From the NCBI RefSeq assembly GCF_013149805.1, contig NZ_JABEZT010000002.1:607099-668035 (forward strand): a stretch of 60,937 bases of DNA, in the 5' to 3' direction. The stretch comes from Isoptericola chiayiensis (GTDB lineage: Bacteria > Actinomycetota > Actinomycetes > Actinomycetales > Cellulomonadaceae). This document shows positions 34,183 to 46,291 of this stretch, in pieces (position 1 is the first letter of the stretch; each line of letters opens with the position of its first letter). The position numbers were made by a program, and so were the translations under genes. The notes below the pieces were generated by a model that saw only the letters and a list, made by a program, of their open reading frames with translations, was not told the origin of the DNA and ran no database searches.

Positions 34183-34286
34183 GACGTCGGGCGGGCCTTG
34201 ACCCGCGCACGGTCGTCATCCCCGAAGTGGAGGGCCCGCAGGGCCCGTGAACGCGACCGTGCGCGGGTCAAGGCCCGCCCGACGTC
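34183..34286. repeat. 33-bp perfect inverted repeat between convergent genes
   Basis: Left arm 34183-34215 and right arm 34254-34286 are exact reverse complements, with a 38-nt centre that itself contains GGGCCCGCAGGGCCC. It lies between the siderophore-binding gene and the convergent uppS. It could be a terminator for both, but it is far longer than the other terminators here. A 17-nt part of the arm (34199-34215) recurs exactly at 60730-60746. Confidence 0.85.
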
Positions 34287-34293
34287 GTCGTGC

Positions 34294-35085
34294 TCAGGCT
34301 GTCGGCGCGTCCACCGCTCCCCCGTACCGCCGGTCCCGCCGCGCGAACTCCTCGACCGCACGCCACAGGTGCCGACGGTCGACGTCCGGCCACGGCTCGG
34401 GCAGGAACACCATCTCGGCGTAGGCGGCCTGCCAGATCATGAAGTTGCTCGTGCGCTGCTCGCCCGACGAGCGCAGGAACAGGTCCACGTCCGGCAGGTC
34501 GGGCTCGTCGAGGTACTTCTGGACGGTCTTCTCCGTGACGCGCGCCGGGTTCACCTTCCCGGCCACGGCGTCCCGGGCGATGGCGGCGGCGGCGTCCGCG
34601 ATCTCGGCGCGCCCCCCGTAGTTCACGCACATCGTCAAGGTGCAGCGGTCGTTGCCCCTGGTCATCTCCTCGGCCTTCTCGAGCTCGTCGATCACCGAGC
34701 CCCACAGCTTCGGCCGACGCCCGGCCCAGCGGATCCGCACGCCCCACGACGCCATCTCGTCGCGCCGTCGTCGGATCACGTCCCGGTTGAACCCCAGCAG
34801 GAAGCGCACCTCCTCCGGCGACCGCTTCCAGTTCTCCGTGCTGAACGCGTACGCGGAGACGTGCTTGACCCCGATCTGCACGGCGCCCGCCACGACGTCG
34901 AGCAGGGACTTCTCGCCCTCCTTGTGCCCCTCGATCCGGGACAGGCCCCGCGCGTTGGCCCACCGGCCGTTGCCGTCCATGACGACGGCGACGTGGTTCG
35001 GCACGAACTGTGCCGGGATCCGTGGCGGGTTGGCGCCGGACGGGTGCGGGTACGGCTCGGCGTACTGCCGGGGTGCGGTGGGCAT
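34294..35085 (-). CDS. uppS: Isoprenyl transferase (undecaprenyl diphosphate synthase type)
   Basis: Makes the polyprenyl diphosphate lipid carrier for cell wall synthesis. The 263 residues show the catalytic [33 protein letters not shown] and the C-terminal [24 protein letters not shown] with the two conserved Arg. The ATG overlaps the recO stop, which supports the start at 35085. Confidence 0.95.
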   Translation of the reverse strand: MPTAPRQYAEPYPHPSGANPPRIPAQFVPNHVAVVMDGNGRWANARGLSRIEGHKEGEKSLLDVVAGAVQIGVKHVSAYAFSTENWKRSPEEVRFLLGFNRDVIRRRRDEMASWGVRIRWAGRRPKLWGSVIDELEKAEEMTRGNDRCTLTMCVNYGGRAEIADAAAAIARDAVAGKVNPARVTEKTVQKYLDEPDLPDVDLFLRSSGEQRTSNFMIWQAAYAEMVFLPEPWPDVDRRHLWRAVEEFARRDRRYGGAVDAPTA

Positions 35086-35819
35086 CAGGCCTCTCTCTCG
35101 ATCATGCGCAACGAGCGCAGGGTGCGCTCCAGGTAGAACTGCGAGTACGCGGCGACCAGGCCGTCCGCCTCGCTGCGGTGTCGGCGCTCGGCGGCGTCGG
35201 CCACCTCCCAGTCGCCCGCCAGCAGCGCCGCCAGCAGGTCGAAGGTCTCGGGCGCCGGGGACGCGCTGCCCGGCGGACGGCACCGCGAGCACACGGCGCC
35301 GCCCTGCGCGACGGCGAACGAGTGGTGCGGGCCCGGCTCTCCGCAGCGCGCGCACTCCGTGAACGACGGCGCCCACCCGGCCACCGCCAGCGCGCGCAGC
35401 AGGTAGGAGTTCAGCACCAGGCCCGGGGTGTGCGCCCGCTCGGACAGGGCCCGCAGCGCGCCCACCAGCAGCCAGTACTGCTGGACGGCCGGCTCGTGCT
35501 CGGCCGCGACCAGGCGGTCCGCGGTCTCCAGCATCGCGGCACCTGCCGTGTACAGGGCGTAGTCGGCACTGATCTGGCGGGCGAAGGCGCCGATCGTCTC
35601 GACCTGCGTCACCGAGTCGAGGTTGCGGCCGGTGTAGAGCTGGACGTCCACCATCATGAACGGCTCCAGCCGGGCGCCGAACTTCGAGGACGTGCGCCGC
35701 ACGCCGCGCCCGACCGCGCGGACCTTGCCGTGCTCGCGCGTCAGGAACGTGATGATGCGGTCGGCCTCACCCAGCTTGTGGGTGCGCAGCACGATCGCGT
35801 CGTCTCGGTACAGGGGCAC
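35085..35819 (-). CDS. recO: DNA repair protein RecO
   Basis: Loads RecA with RecF/RecR during recombinational repair. The 244 residues comprise an N-terminal OB fold ([40 protein letters not shown]) and a helical domain with a zinc site, CARCGEPG and CSRC. The GTG start lies six bases after GACAAT, a leaderless-like arrangement. It overlaps uppS by one base. Confidence 0.94.
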   Translation of the reverse strand: MPLYRDDAIVLRTHKLGEADRIITFLTREHGKVRAVGRGVRRTSSKFGARLEPFMMVDVQLYTGRNLDSVTQVETIGAFARQISADYALYTAGAAMLETADRLVAAEHEPAVQQYWLLVGALRALSERAHTPGLVLNSYLLRALAVAGWAPSFTECARCGEPGPHHSFAVAQGGAVCSRCRPPGSASPAPETFDLLAALLAGDWEVADAAERRHRSEADGLVAAYSQFYLERTLRSLRMIEREA

Positions 35820-35849
35820 CCGGCCATTGTCCCAGGTGCCCCTGTCAGG

Positions 35850-37773
<1,924 letters not shown>

Positions 37774-37801
37774 ACCGTACACCGTGTGTGGGCCCGGTCA
37801 C
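37774..37801 (-). promoter_or_regulatory. Candidate leuA promoter
   Basis: -35 GTGACC (37796-37801) and -10 TACGGT (37774-37779) with a 16-bp spacer; the predicted start is at or next to the leader peptide GTG. Confidence 0.4.
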
Positions 37802-37885
37802 CCGGACGGTCCGCGAGGCGCGCGCCCGGCCCACCTGGCGGGAGAGTTGCCTACCCCGCGGTAGGGCCGGCGTCGTCGGGTCGGC

Positions 37886-39643
37886 TCAGCGGCGGGTGCG
37901 CAGGGCGGCGTCGACCGCGGGGTCGCCGAGCGCGCCGAGCCAGTCGAGCAGCGCCGGGTAGGTCGACGGGTTCGCCGCGACGTGGGGCCGCAGGTGCGGC
38001 GCCTCCTGGACGATGACGGCCAGCGACTCCAGCGGGGTGCTCGGGTCAAGGGCCTGGTCCGCCGTCCAGCGACTGCCGGGCACGTCCGCCACGGGCGGCA
38101 GCACCTGGGTCTGGTGCGCGGCGTGGCCCACCGGCTCGGGCGCCGACGACTCGGGCTGCGCGGACGGTGCGGGCTGCTCGGCGACGTCGGTGCGCACCGG
38201 TGCCATCTGCTGGGTGGCGTCCGTCCCGGCGGCCCACGTCCCACGCCACCGCGAGCCGTGGCTGGTCCCCTGCGGTTCGTCCGCGTGCTCCTGGGCCGCG
38301 GGCTCCTGCCAGCTGCGCTCCGGCACGACCGGCTGCTGGACCGCCGTCTCCTCCGCGGCGGGCCGTCGGCCCTCCTCGTCCCGGCCCTGGTAGGAGCCGG
38401 CGGGGGCCTGGGCCTCCCACGGCCGCTCACCGGGCGTCTCGGCCGGACCCGACGCGGATCCGTCGGCGGGGGCCGCGCCGAGGAGCGCGCGCACGGACGG
38501 CGGCAGCAGCAGCGCGCCGAGGACCAGCGCCGGGAGCGCGAGCGCCAGCAGCAGCTCCTCGACGCGCGACGCCGTCCCGATCCCGGCACGCGCGACCAGG
38601 ATCACGACGCCGAGGACCACGACCAGGCAGGCGGCACCCACCGCCGTCGAGTGCCCGGCCCGCGGGTCGCGCAGCAGGGCGCGCCGGGCGAGGAGAGCCA
38701 GGACCACCACCAGCACACCGACGACCAGTCGCAGGACCGCCTCGACCAGCCCGCCGGAGAAGGGCTCGCGGTCCACCAGCCGCAGCACCGCGACGGCGGC
38801 GACGAACCCGCCGACGAGCATCATCAGCTCGAACGCCTGGACCGCCACGGCGACCCACCGGTGCGCGCTCCGCTCCCCCGGTTCGCCCACGGCGGCGGCC
38901 GCCCGGTCGAACGCCACCGGCACCGCGGCAGCGGCCACCACCGGCAGCAGGAGCAGCCCGTAGCGGCCGCCGTGCAGGGACTCGAACCAGGCCGCGGACC
39001 CCCCACCGAGGAACACGATCTCCAGCGCCACCGCCGCACCCACGACGATCAGCACGATGCCCGCGGGTTCGTCGTCGCGCAGGAAGCGCCGCACCGTCAG
39101 CCACAGCACGCCGAGGACCAGCACCGCCGCCAGCAGGGCACCGACCACCGCCGACCACGACGCCCCGCCGAGCATCGCGAGCACCGGCGTCACGACGGCC
39201 CCGAGTGCCACCACGACGGCGCTGACGATCACGGGCCGCGGGCCGGGCACGGCGGCGGCCAGGACCACGCCGGCCAGGCCGACGGCGAGGCCGCCCCCGA
39301 CGGCGCCGGCGTCACCGGCGGTGCGGGCGACGTCGAGCACCAGGTACAGCAGGGCCACCAGTCCGTACGGCATGAGGCAGAGGAGCCGGGTGGCGGGGTC
39401 GACCAGCCGCCCCCAGCCGCCGGCGAGGACACCGGCCCGCTCGGCGTACGGCGCGACGATCGCCACGAGCGCGAGCACCGTCGTGAGCACCACCCACAGC
39501 AGGTCGCTGCCGCGGTGCCCGATCTCCCACGGTAGGGGCAGGGCCACGAGCAGCGCGACGGCGGCGACGACGTCGCGCACGACGTCCCGGGGCGGCACGC
39601 CCGTGAACGGCGAGCGGCGGGACGCGTTGACGACGTCGGACAT
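37886..39643 (-). CDS. Multipass membrane protein with C-terminal leucine-rich-repeat-variant domain
   Basis: A 585-residue protein. Residues ~20-385 hold about twelve hydrophobic helices. A disordered Pro/Glu/Gln-rich linker follows (~395-525), then a C-terminal domain, DPSTPLESLAVIVQEAPHLRPHVAANPSTYPALLDWLGALGDPAVDAALRTR. I recognise the last as the variant leucine-rich-repeat helix pair common at the ends of actinobacterial membrane or signalling proteins. No transport motif is visible and its role is unknown. An SD (GAGGAG) precedes the ATG. Confidence 0.75.
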   Translation of the reverse strand: MSDVVNASRRSPFTGVPPRDVVRDVVAAVALLVALPLPWEIGHRGSDLLWVVLTTVLALVAIVAPYAERAGVLAGGWGRLVDPATRLLCLMPYGLVALLYLVLDVARTAGDAGAVGGGLAVGLAGVVLAAAVPGPRPVIVSAVVVALGAVVTPVLAMLGGASWSAVVGALLAAVLVLGVLWLTVRRFLRDDEPAGIVLIVVGAAVALEIVFLGGGSAAWFESLHGGRYGLLLLPVVAAAAVPVAFDRAAAAVGEPGERSAHRWVAVAVQAFELMMLVGGFVAAVAVLRLVDREPFSGGLVEAVLRLVVGVLVVVLALLARRALLRDPRAGHSTAVGAACLVVVLGVVILVARAGIGTASRVEELLLALALPALVLGALLLPPSVRALLGAAPADGSASGPAETPGERPWEAQAPAGSYQGRDEEGRRPAAEETAVQQPVVPERSWQEPAAQEHADEPQGTSHGSRWRGTWAAGTDATQQMAPVRTDVAEQPAPSAQPESSAPEPVGHAAHQTQVLPPVADVPGSRWTADQALDPSTPLESLAVIVQEAPHLRPHVAANPSTYPALLDWLGALGDPAVDAALRTRR

Positions 39644-39734
39644 GGCGGTGACTCCTCGTTGTCGGGGGCCGGGACCGGCCCGGAACGTTTCTACCTGATG
39701 ACGACGGCCACGTCAGGTCACCGCGCGCACCAGG

Positions 39735-41330
39735 TCACAGACCGAGCTGGTACACCCCCCAGTACGCGACCGTGACCAGCAACAACGCCGAGCCGACGAC
39801 GACGGCCCACAGGGTGACGTGAGCGACGGCACCCCGCGCGACGGGCCCGGCGTCCTCGCGCGGGCGCGACCGGGCGTCCACGACCCGCTGCAGGAGGACG
39901 GCAGCGGCGACCGCGGCGCCCACCCCGAGCAGCCGCACGGCGATCCACCCACCCTGGACGACGAGGGCGTCGCGCTCGTAGTCGATGGCCAGACGCGCGA
40001 CCGCGGCGAGGTAGACGGTCAGCGCCACCACGGTGACCGTCGCGAAGAGCCCGAGGGCGACGAGCGGCGGCCCGACGCCGGGCGCGAACCGCTTGAGGCG
40101 GGTCCGACCGGGCCGGTGCGTGGCGCGCCGGGCGAGCACGGTCACCCCCCAGGCCACCAGGGACAGCACCACCAGCCCGGTGCCCGCCACCACGACGGCG
40201 AGCACGACGTCACCGTTGCCCCACCAGCGCGGCTGCGGCACGGGCGCGGCCAGGTAGAGCTGCTCGGGCTCGGCCCCGGCGACGTGGGGCTCGGCATCGG
40301 CCGTGCCCGGCATGCCCTGGATCCAGGCGGCCATGTCCCGCGGGAAGTCGGGGTGCAGCGGCGCCTCGAGGTCCTCGGGCGCACCCTCGGGCAGCTCGTC
40401 ACGCAGCCGGATGCCGTGGTCCGCACCGCCGTAGTACCGGACCGTGACCGGGGCGCCGGCCCCGACGGCGGTGTCGGCGGCGATGAGCCGCACGCCCTGC
40501 TCGATGGGCATCGACGGGTCGGCCGTGCCGTACACGACGAGCACCGGTGCCGTCTGCTGCTCCAGCCAGGGCCGGACGTCGAAGTCCGCGTAGTCGAACC
40601 CCCCGCCGGGGAGCTGCATGCCGACGGCGCGCGGGATCGCGCGGAAGACCTGGTCCGGCACCTCGGTGTTGCGCAGGTAGTTGTCGACGGCGAACGCGGC
40701 CTGCTCCCGCGGGGGCACGACCGGGGCCGACACCAGGACCGTGAAGGCGATCTGCGGGTCCGCGACCTGCATCACCGGAGCCACCCACGTGCCCTCCGAC
40801 TCCCCGTAGACCCCCACCTGCTCCGGGTCGACGCCCTCGGACGACCGCAGCAGGTCCACCGAGCGCAGGTAGTCGTCGGCCATCGCCACGTAGTCGCGGT
40901 CGCGCGTGGAGTACGTGTCCAGCCGCTTGTCCGGCACGAGCGTCGCCACGCCCGCGCTCGCGAGCAGCTCGGCGGTGTCGACGAACGCCTCGTCGGCGCT
41001 GCCGGTTCCCGCACCGTGCACGAACACCAGGCCCGGCCGGCCGGTCAGGAGCGTCCCGTCGGGTCCGACCGGGCGGCGCAGCAGACCGCCCACCTCCGCG
41101 CCGTCGAGCTCCACCGTCACGGGCGTGGTGCGCACCGCGAGGTCGCCGACCTCCCCGATCTCCCCGGGCGCCAGCACGGCCGGGCCCGAGGTGTCCACGG
41201 TCGTGTCCGCCGTCGACGGCGTGATGTGGTCGCGGACCGGCACGGGGTGCCACTGCGGCCCGGCGACCGACCCGATCACCGCCAGCCCGACCAGCAGGGC
41301 CAGGCTGGTCGCGATCGTCCGGAACACCAC
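39735..41330 (-). CDS. Alpha/beta hydrolase fused to C-terminal transmembrane helices
   Basis: A 531-residue protein with an N-terminal membrane/signal helix (residues 8-23), an alpha/beta-hydrolase domain with nucleophile elbow GESEG (Ser178), Asp271 in YGTADPSM and His305 in GGADHGI, and a C-terminal block of four helices (about 372-530). The oxyanion region is FVHGAGTGS. This looks like an extracytoplasmic esterase or acyl hydrolase anchored at both ends; the substrate is unknown. GTG at 41330 lies seven bases after TAGCAT with no ribosome site. Confidence 0.8.
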   Translation of the reverse strand: MVFRTIATSLALLVGLAVIGSVAGPQWHPVPVRDHITPSTADTTVDTSGPAVLAPGEIGEVGDLAVRTTPVTVELDGAEVGGLLRRPVGPDGTLLTGRPGLVFVHGAGTGSADEAFVDTAELLASAGVATLVPDKRLDTYSTRDRDYVAMADDYLRSVDLLRSSEGVDPEQVGVYGESEGTWVAPVMQVADPQIAFTVLVSAPVVPPREQAAFAVDNYLRNTEVPDQVFRAIPRAVGMQLPGGGFDYADFDVRPWLEQQTAPVLVVYGTADPSMPIEQGVRLIAADTAVGAGAPVTVRYYGGADHGIRLRDELPEGAPEDLEAPLHPDFPRDMAAWIQGMPGTADAEPHVAGAEPEQLYLAAPVPQPRWWGNGDVVLAVVVAGTGLVVLSLVAWGVTVLARRATHRPGRTRLKRFAPGVGPPLVALGLFATVTVVALTVYLAAVARLAIDYERDALVVQGGWIAVRLLGVGAAVAAAVLLQRVVDARSRPREDAGPVARGAVAHVTLWAVVVGSALLLVTVAYWGVYQLGL

Positions 41331-41337
41331 CTACCGG

Positions 41338-41343
41338 ATGCTA
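41338..41343 (-). promoter_or_regulatory. -10 hexamer TAGCAT before the hydrolase gene
   Basis: Seven bases upstream of GTG 41330; places an internal leaderless promoter between era and the hydrolase. Confidence 0.45.
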
Positions 41344-41351
41344 CTCGGCGT

Positions 41352-42302
41352 TCAGAAGCCCAACCGCTGCAGCTGCTTCGGGTCGCGCTGCCAGTCCTTG
41401 GCGACCTTGACGTGCAGGTCCAGGTAGATGCGCGCGCCGAGCAGCTTCTCGATGCCCTCGCGGGCCTGGGAGCCCACCTCCCGCAACCGCGACCCGCCGC
41501 GCCCGATGATAATGCCCTTCTGGCTCTCGCGCTCGACGAACAGGTTCACGCGCACGTCCAGCAGCGGCGGCCGGCCCGTGGACTCGTCCTCGGTGCCCTC
41601 GCGGGGCACGATCTCCTCGACCACGACCGCCAGCGAGTGGGGCAGCTCGTCGCGGACGCCCTCGAGGGCCGCCTCGCGCACGAGCTCGGCGATCATCGTC
41701 TCCTCGGGCTCGTCGGTGAGCTCGCCCCCGGGATAGAGGTCGGGCCCCTCGGGAAGGTGGGCGATCAGCACGTCGGTGAGCTCGTCGACCTGGTAACCGC
41801 CCTTGGCGGAGACGGGCACGATCGCCGACCAGTCCCGGTCCAGCGAACGGGCGAGCAGGTCCACCGCCATGAGGTGCTCCGCCAGCTCGCCCTTGCCGAC
41901 CAGGTCGGACTTGGTGACCACCGCGACCACCGGGACGGCGCGCCGGCCCTCCATCAGCGGGGCGAGCTGGTTGGCGATGTACCGGTCGCCGGGGCCGATC
42001 TTCTGGTCGGCGGGCAGGCAGAACGCGACCACGTCGACCTCGCTGAGGGTGTCCACCACCAGGGTGTTCAACCGCTCGCCGAGCAGCGTGCGGGGTCGGT
42101 GCAGCCCCGGGGTGTCGACGAGCACGAGCTGGGCGTCGTCGCGCTGGACGATGCCGCGGATCGTGTGCCGGGTGGTCTGCGGCCGCGCCGACATGATGGC
42201 GACCTTCTGGCCGACCAGCGCGTTGGTGAGCGTCGACTTGCCGACGTTCGGCCGGCCGACGAGGCAGGCGAACCCGGAGCGGTGGTCCTCGGGGGTGGTC
42301 AT
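41352..42302 (-). CDS. era: GTPase Era
   Basis: Essential GTPase for 16S rRNA processing and 30S assembly. The 316 residues show G1 GRPNVGKST (16-24), G3 DTPGL, G4 TKSD and G5 SAKGG in the N-terminal domain, and a C-terminal KH domain with GIIIGRGGSRLREVGSQAREGIEKLLG. The ATG overlaps the end of the CorC-type gene. The order ybeY-corC-era is conserved. Confidence 0.97.
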   Translation of the reverse strand: MTTPEDHRSGFACLVGRPNVGKSTLTNALVGQKVAIMSARPQTTRHTIRGIVQRDDAQLVLVDTPGLHRPRTLLGERLNTLVVDTLSEVDVVAFCLPADQKIGPGDRYIANQLAPLMEGRRAVPVVAVVTKSDLVGKGELAEHLMAVDLLARSLDRDWSAIVPVSAKGGYQVDELTDVLIAHLPEGPDLYPGGELTDEPEETMIAELVREAALEGVRDELPHSLAVVVEEIVPREGTEDESTGRPPLLDVRVNLFVERESQKGIIIGRGGSRLREVGSQAREGIEKLLGARIYLDLHVKVAKDWQRDPKQLQRLGF

Positions 42303-43606
42303 GCGGAGTCCTTCTGATCGTGCGGCACGAGGGCGTCCCCGTCCGCTGCTTCGACGGCGGTGCGTCGCACCAGGATGCTCGAGAGCTGCTTGCGGCGCCC
42401 CTCGACCCGTTCCGCCTCCAGGCGCAGCACGCCGACGTCGGCGGCGGAGCCGGGCAGCGGGACCTTGCCGAGCGCCTTGGCGAGCAGGCCGCCGACGGTG
42501 TCGACGTCGTCGTCGTCCAGGCGCAGGTCGAACAGCTCGCCCAGCTCGTCCACCGGCAGCCGTGCGGGGACCCGCCACGTGCCGTGGTCCAGCTCCTCCG
42601 GCTCGGGCTCGGGCGCGGTGTCGTGCTCGTCGGTGAGCTCGCCGACGAGCTCCTCGATCACGTCCTCGACGGTGACCAGGCCGGCCACGCCGCCGTACTC
42701 GTCGACGACGATCGCGATGTGGGAGCGGCGGGCCTGCATGTCGCGCAGGAGGTCGTCGGCCGGCTTGGACTCGGGCACGAAGATCGCCTCGCGCACGACG
42801 TCGCCGACGGGCCGGTCCTCGGCGCGGGGGTCGGCGTCGAGCAGGCGTGCGACGTCCTTGAGGTAGACCACGCCGACCAGGTCGTCCACGGTCCGCCCCA
42901 CCACGGGCACCCGCGAGAACCCGGAGCGCAGGAACAGGCGCATCGCCTTGCGCAGCGGGGTGGCGGACCCGGTGGTGACCATGTCGGTGCGCGGCACCAT
43001 CACCTCGCGGGCGAGGGTGTCGCCGAGCTCGAGCGCCGAGCGCAGCAGCTCGCGCTCGGGTTCCTCGATCGCCTCGTTCTCCCGCACGCGGTCGGCCATC
43101 TCGCGCAGCTCGTCGGCGTCCTGTCCGGGGGTCTCGCCGCCCGCGCGGGGGCGGGGCACCCACGCCACGGCACGGTGGACGACGGTCAGCGGACCCGCGA
43201 GGCCGACCAGGGCCTGGGTGGGTCGGTGGTGCGCCCACGTGCGCGGGCTGAGCCGCACCACGAGGAGACCCGCCACGACGCCGACGACGAGGACCCCGAG
43301 CAGCACCTCCCACCAGCGGCCGAACCAGTGCGCCAGCAGCAGGGTCGCGCTGGCGACCGACACCGTCTCGGCGAGCACGCGCACCAGCGCGAACGACCCG
43401 GCGGCTTCGGGGTCGGCCGCGAGCGCCTGCGCACGCTCGATCCGCCGTCGTCGTGCCGGGGGGCCCTCGCTGCCGACCTCCTCGAGGGCGACGGCGAGCG
43501 ACACCCGCGTCACGCGCAGGACGGCCGCCTCGCCGGCGCTGAGCACGGCGGAGATCGCGACCGCGCCGACGAGCACCACCCACAGCAGGGCGTCAGGAGC
43601 CTCCAC
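42299..43606 (-). CDS. HlyC/CorC-family membrane protein with CBS pair (DUF21)
   Basis: A 435-residue protein: an N-terminal DUF21/CNNM membrane domain with three or four helices ([22 protein letters not shown] onward), then two CBS domains ([38 protein letters not shown] and [46 protein letters not shown]) and a C-terminal CorC_HlyC domain. Relatives take part in Mg or Co transport or efflux. The GTG start is three bases from the ybeY stop. Confidence 0.93.
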   Translation of the reverse strand: MEAPDALLWVVLVGAVAISAVLSAGEAAVLRVTRVSLAVALEEVGSEGPPARRRRIERAQALAADPEAAGSFALVRVLAETVSVASATLLLAHWFGRWWEVLLGVLVVGVVAGLLVVRLSPRTWAHHRPTQALVGLAGPLTVVHRAVAWVPRPRAGGETPGQDADELREMADRVRENEAIEEPERELLRSALELGDTLAREVMVPRTDMVTTGSATPLRKAMRLFLRSGFSRVPVVGRTVDDLVGVVYLKDVARLLDADPRAEDRPVGDVVREAIFVPESKPADDLLRDMQARRSHIAIVVDEYGGVAGLVTVEDVIEELVGELTDEHDTAPEPEPEELDHGTWRVPARLPVDELGELFDLRLDDDDVDTVGGLLAKALGKVPLPGSAADVGVLRLEAERVEGRRKQLSSILVRRTAVEAADGDALVPHDQKDSA

Positions 43607-43609
43607 GGG

Positions 43610-44062
43610 TCACCGCCCGGCCAGGAAGGTCAGCAGGAGCCGGCGCTGGAGGCCGAACATCTCGGCCTCCTCGTCCGGTTCGGCGTGGTCGTAGCCGAGC
43701 AGGTGCAGGATCCCGTGCGTGGTCAGCAGCAGCATCTCCTCGACGGTGGAGTGCCCGGCGGCCTGCGCCTGGGTCGCGGCGACCTCGGGGCACAGCACGA
43801 TGTCGCCGAGCGTGCCGGGCGGGGTCTCCTCGCCCTCGCGTCCGGGTCGCAGCTCGTCCATGGGGAACGACAGCACGTCGGTGGGCCCCGGTTCGTCCAT
43901 CCACTGCACGTGCAGGTCGGTCATGGCCTCGACGTCGACGAACAGGATGGACAGCTCGGCCTGCGGGTGCACGTGCAGCTCGTCCAGGGCGAACCGGGCC
44001 AGTGCCGCGAACTCGGCCTCGTCGACGTCGACGCCGGACTCGTTGTTGACCTCGATGCTCAC
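43610..44062 (-). CDS. ybeY: Endoribonuclease YbeY (rRNA maturation factor)
   Basis: A single-strand-specific endoribonuclease that matures 16S rRNA 3' ends and acts in ribosome quality control. The 150 residues have the zinc site [11 protein letters not shown] (His116, His120, His126) and [10 protein letters not shown]. The GTG start overlaps the phoH stop by four bases, which fixes the start inside a longer frame. Confidence 0.95.
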   Translation of the reverse strand: MSIEVNNESGVDVDEAEFAALARFALDELHVHPQAELSILFVDVEAMTDLHVQWMDEPGPTDVLSFPMDELRPGREGEETPPGTLGDIVLCPEVAATQAQAAGHSTVEEMLLLTTHGILHLLGYDHAEPDEEAEMFGLQRRLLLTFLAGR

Positions 44063-45123
44063 CGGCGTCCTCCTCGGTCGTGGCGGCCGGGACGACGGCG
44101 GTCGTCGGCCGGGCGGGTGCTGTCCCACCGTGCGTAGGCGTCCACGATGTCGCTGACGAGCCGGTGGCGCACGACGTCGCCGCTGCCCAGGCGGCAGAAC
44201 TCGACGTCGTCGACGCCGGTGAGGATGTCCTCGACGACCCGCAGCCCGGACGCGGTCCCGCCCGGCAGGTCGACCTGGGTGGCGTCGCCGGTGATCACCA
44301 TCGTGGAGCCGAACCCGAGCCGGGTGAGGAACATCTTCATCTGCTCGGCGGAGGTGTTCTGCGCCTCGTCGAGGATGATGAACGAGTCGTTGATCGTTCG
44401 TCCCCGCATGTACGCCAGCGGGGCGACCTCGATCGTGCCGGACTCGACCAGCCGCGGGATCGCGTCGGGGTCGAGCATGTCGTGCAGCGCGTCGTACAGC
44501 GGCCGCAGGTAGGGGTCGATCTTGTCGCTGAGGGAGCCCGGCAGGTAGCCGAGCTTCTCCCCGGCCTCGACGGCGGGGCGCGTGAGCACGATCCGGTTGA
44601 TCTGCTTGGCCTGCAGCGCCTGCACGGCCTTCGCCATCGCGAGGTAGGTCTTGCCGGTGCCGGCGGGGCCGATGCCGAACGTGATGGTGTTGGCGTCGAT
44701 GGCCTCGACGTAGGACTTCTGCCCGACCGTCTTGGGTCGGATCGTGCGGCCTCGGCTGGACAGGATCTGGTGGGTGAGCACCTCGGCGGGCCGGTGCACG
44801 GTCGCTGCGGTGAGCATCGCGACCGACCGGGACACGACCTCGGGCGTGAGCTGGGCTCCGGACTCGGCGACCTCGACGAGCTCGTCGAGCAGCTGGGAGA
44901 CCAGCCCGACGTCCTGCGAGGGGCCGCGGACGGCGATCTCGTTGCCGCGGGCGTGCACGTCGACGGCGGGGAAGCCGTCCTCGACGGCCCGCAGCACGGC
45001 GTCGCCGCTGCCGAGCAGCGCCACCATCGGCACGTGCGGCGGGACGACGACCCGGTGCTCGGCGCTGTGGGTGCCCGACGGCGTGGACGCGGCCGGGTGG
45101 GACGACGGTACGGAGGACGTCAT
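44059..45123 (-). CDS. phoH: PhoH-family ATPase
   Basis: A 354-residue PhoH-like protein with Walker A GPAGTGKT (152-159), [34 protein letters not shown], Walker [10 protein letters not shown] and [10 protein letters not shown]. Members are predicted RNA helicase-like ATPases and are regularly paired with ybeY. ATG 45123 is chosen because it sits two bases from the HIT gene's stop; an ATG six codons upstream overlaps that gene. Confidence 0.95.
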   Translation of the reverse strand: MTSSVPSSHPAASTPSGTHSAEHRVVVPPHVPMVALLGSGDAVLRAVEDGFPAVDVHARGNEIAVRGPSQDVGLVSQLLDELVEVAESGAQLTPEVVSRSVAMLTAATVHRPAEVLTHQILSSRGRTIRPKTVGQKSYVEAIDANTITFGIGPAGTGKTYLAMAKAVQALQAKQINRIVLTRPAVEAGEKLGYLPGSLSDKIDPYLRPLYDALHDMLDPDAIPRLVESGTIEVAPLAYMRGRTINDSFIILDEAQNTSAEQMKMFLTRLGFGSTMVITGDATQVDLPGGTASGLRVVEDILTGVDDVEFCRLGSGDVVRHRLVSDIVDAYARWDSTRPADDRRRPGRHDRGGRR

Positions 45124-45125
45124 GC

Positions 45126-45479
45126 TCAGGCGGGACTCCATCCCAGCTGGGTGCCGGCGATCACATGGCCGTGCACGTGGAAGACGCTCTGGCCCGCGCG
45201 GGGGCCGGAGTTGAAGATGAACCGGTACTGACCGTCGGCCAGGTCGTGGGCCACGGTGTCCGCGACGGAGACGACCTCGGCGAGCAGGGTCGGGTCGGCG
45301 GCGGCGAGCACGGACACGTCGCCGTGGTGCTCCTTGGGCACGACGAGCACGTGCACGGGCGCCTGCGGGTCGATGTCGCGGAAGGCGACGACGCGTTCGG
45401 TCGTCTCCACGACGTCGGCCGGCAGGTCCCCGGCGACGATCTTGCAGAAGAGGCAGTCCGTCTCGGCGGTGTCCGTCAT
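45126..45479 (-). CDS. HIT-family nucleotide-binding protein
   Basis: A 117-residue Hint-type hydrolase with the histidine triad HVHGHV (His101, His103, His105), [14 protein letters not shown], and Cys9/Cys12 as zinc ligands. It probably hydrolyses adenosine phosphoramidates. The ATG at 45479 follows TAGCGT by seven bases, an internal leaderless promoter in the hrcA-era run. Confidence 0.93.
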   Translation of the reverse strand: MTDTAETDCLFCKIVAGDLPADVVETTERVVAFRDIDPQAPVHVLVVPKEHHGDVSVLAAADPTLLAEVVSVADTVAHDLADGQYRFIFNSGPRAGQSVFHVHGHVIAGTQLGWSPA

Positions 45480-45486
45480 GCGCTCC

Positions 45487-45492
45487 ACGCTA
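45487..45492 (-). promoter_or_regulatory. -10 hexamer TAGCGT before the HIT gene
   Basis: Seven bases upstream of the ATG; a leaderless promoter pattern. Confidence 0.45.
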
Positions 45493-46269
45493 CCGCCACC
45501 GGCCAAGCCGGTCGCTCAGGAGCGCCACGGCGACGGGTCCCGCCGTCGAGGTGCGCAGCACGTGGGGTCCGAGCCGCGCGGTGACGGCGCCGGCGCCGGT
45601 CAGGACGTCGAGCTCGTCGGCGCCGATGCCGCCCTCGGGCCCGACGACCACCAGCAGCTCGGGTGCGGGCGCCCCGGACGCGGGGGCGGGCAACACGACA
45701 TCCGCGAGCGCCGTCGTGGCCTCCTCGTGCAGCACGACGACGGCACCGCCGACGGCGACGACGTCCCGGGTGCGCTCGGCCAGGCCGCGGGTGGTCACGT
45801 GCTGGTCGACGGCGGGCAGCCGGGCCCGGCGGGACTGCTTGACGGCGGAGCGCACCGTGGCCTCCCACTTGGCGTGGGACTTGGAGGCGCGCGGACCGCG
45901 CCAGACGACGACGGACCGGTCGGCCTGCCAGGGCAGGACCCGGTCGACGCCGAGCTCGACGGCGGCCTCGACGGCCTGGTGGTCGCGGTCGCCCTTGGCG
46001 AGGGCCTGGGCGAGGGCGACGGTCACCGTGGGCGCCGCCTCGTGGGTGACGTCCTCGACCGTGAGGTGCAGGTCGTGGCCGTCGACCGACGCGACGACGC
46101 CGTGCAGCCGGGTGCCGGCCCCGTCGACGACGTCGACGCGCTCGCCGGGTCCGCGGCGCTGGACGACGGCGGCGTGCCGGCCCTCGGGCCCGGTGAGCAC
46201 GTACGTGCCGCCGGGCTGCACCGTCAGGGGCGGTGCGCCGTCGTCGACGAGGAAGACGGGTGCGCTCAT
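45490..46269 (-). CDS. rsmE: 16S rRNA (uracil-1498-N3)-methyltransferase
   Basis: A SPOUT methyltransferase acting on U1498 of 16S rRNA. The 259 residues have a PUA-like N-terminal domain (GPEGRHAAVVQRRGPGERVDVVDG), SKSHAKWEATVRSAVKQSRRARLP, and the knotted SAM site VVGPEGGIGADELD with LRTSTAG. It lies between dnaJ and the HIT gene, a common actinobacterial order. Confidence 0.95.
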   Translation of the reverse strand: MSAPVFLVDDGAPPLTVQPGGTYVLTGPEGRHAAVVQRRGPGERVDVVDGAGTRLHGVVASVDGHDLHLTVEDVTHEAAPTVTVALAQALAKGDRDHQAVEAAVELGVDRVLPWQADRSVVVWRGPRASKSHAKWEATVRSAVKQSRRARLPAVDQHVTTRGLAERTRDVVAVGGAVVVLHEEATTALADVVLPAPASGAPAPELLVVVGPEGGIGADELDVLTGAGAVTARLGPHVLRTSTAGPVAVALLSDRLGRWR

Positions 46270-46291
46270 GCCGGGTCCGTGCCGGGCGCGG

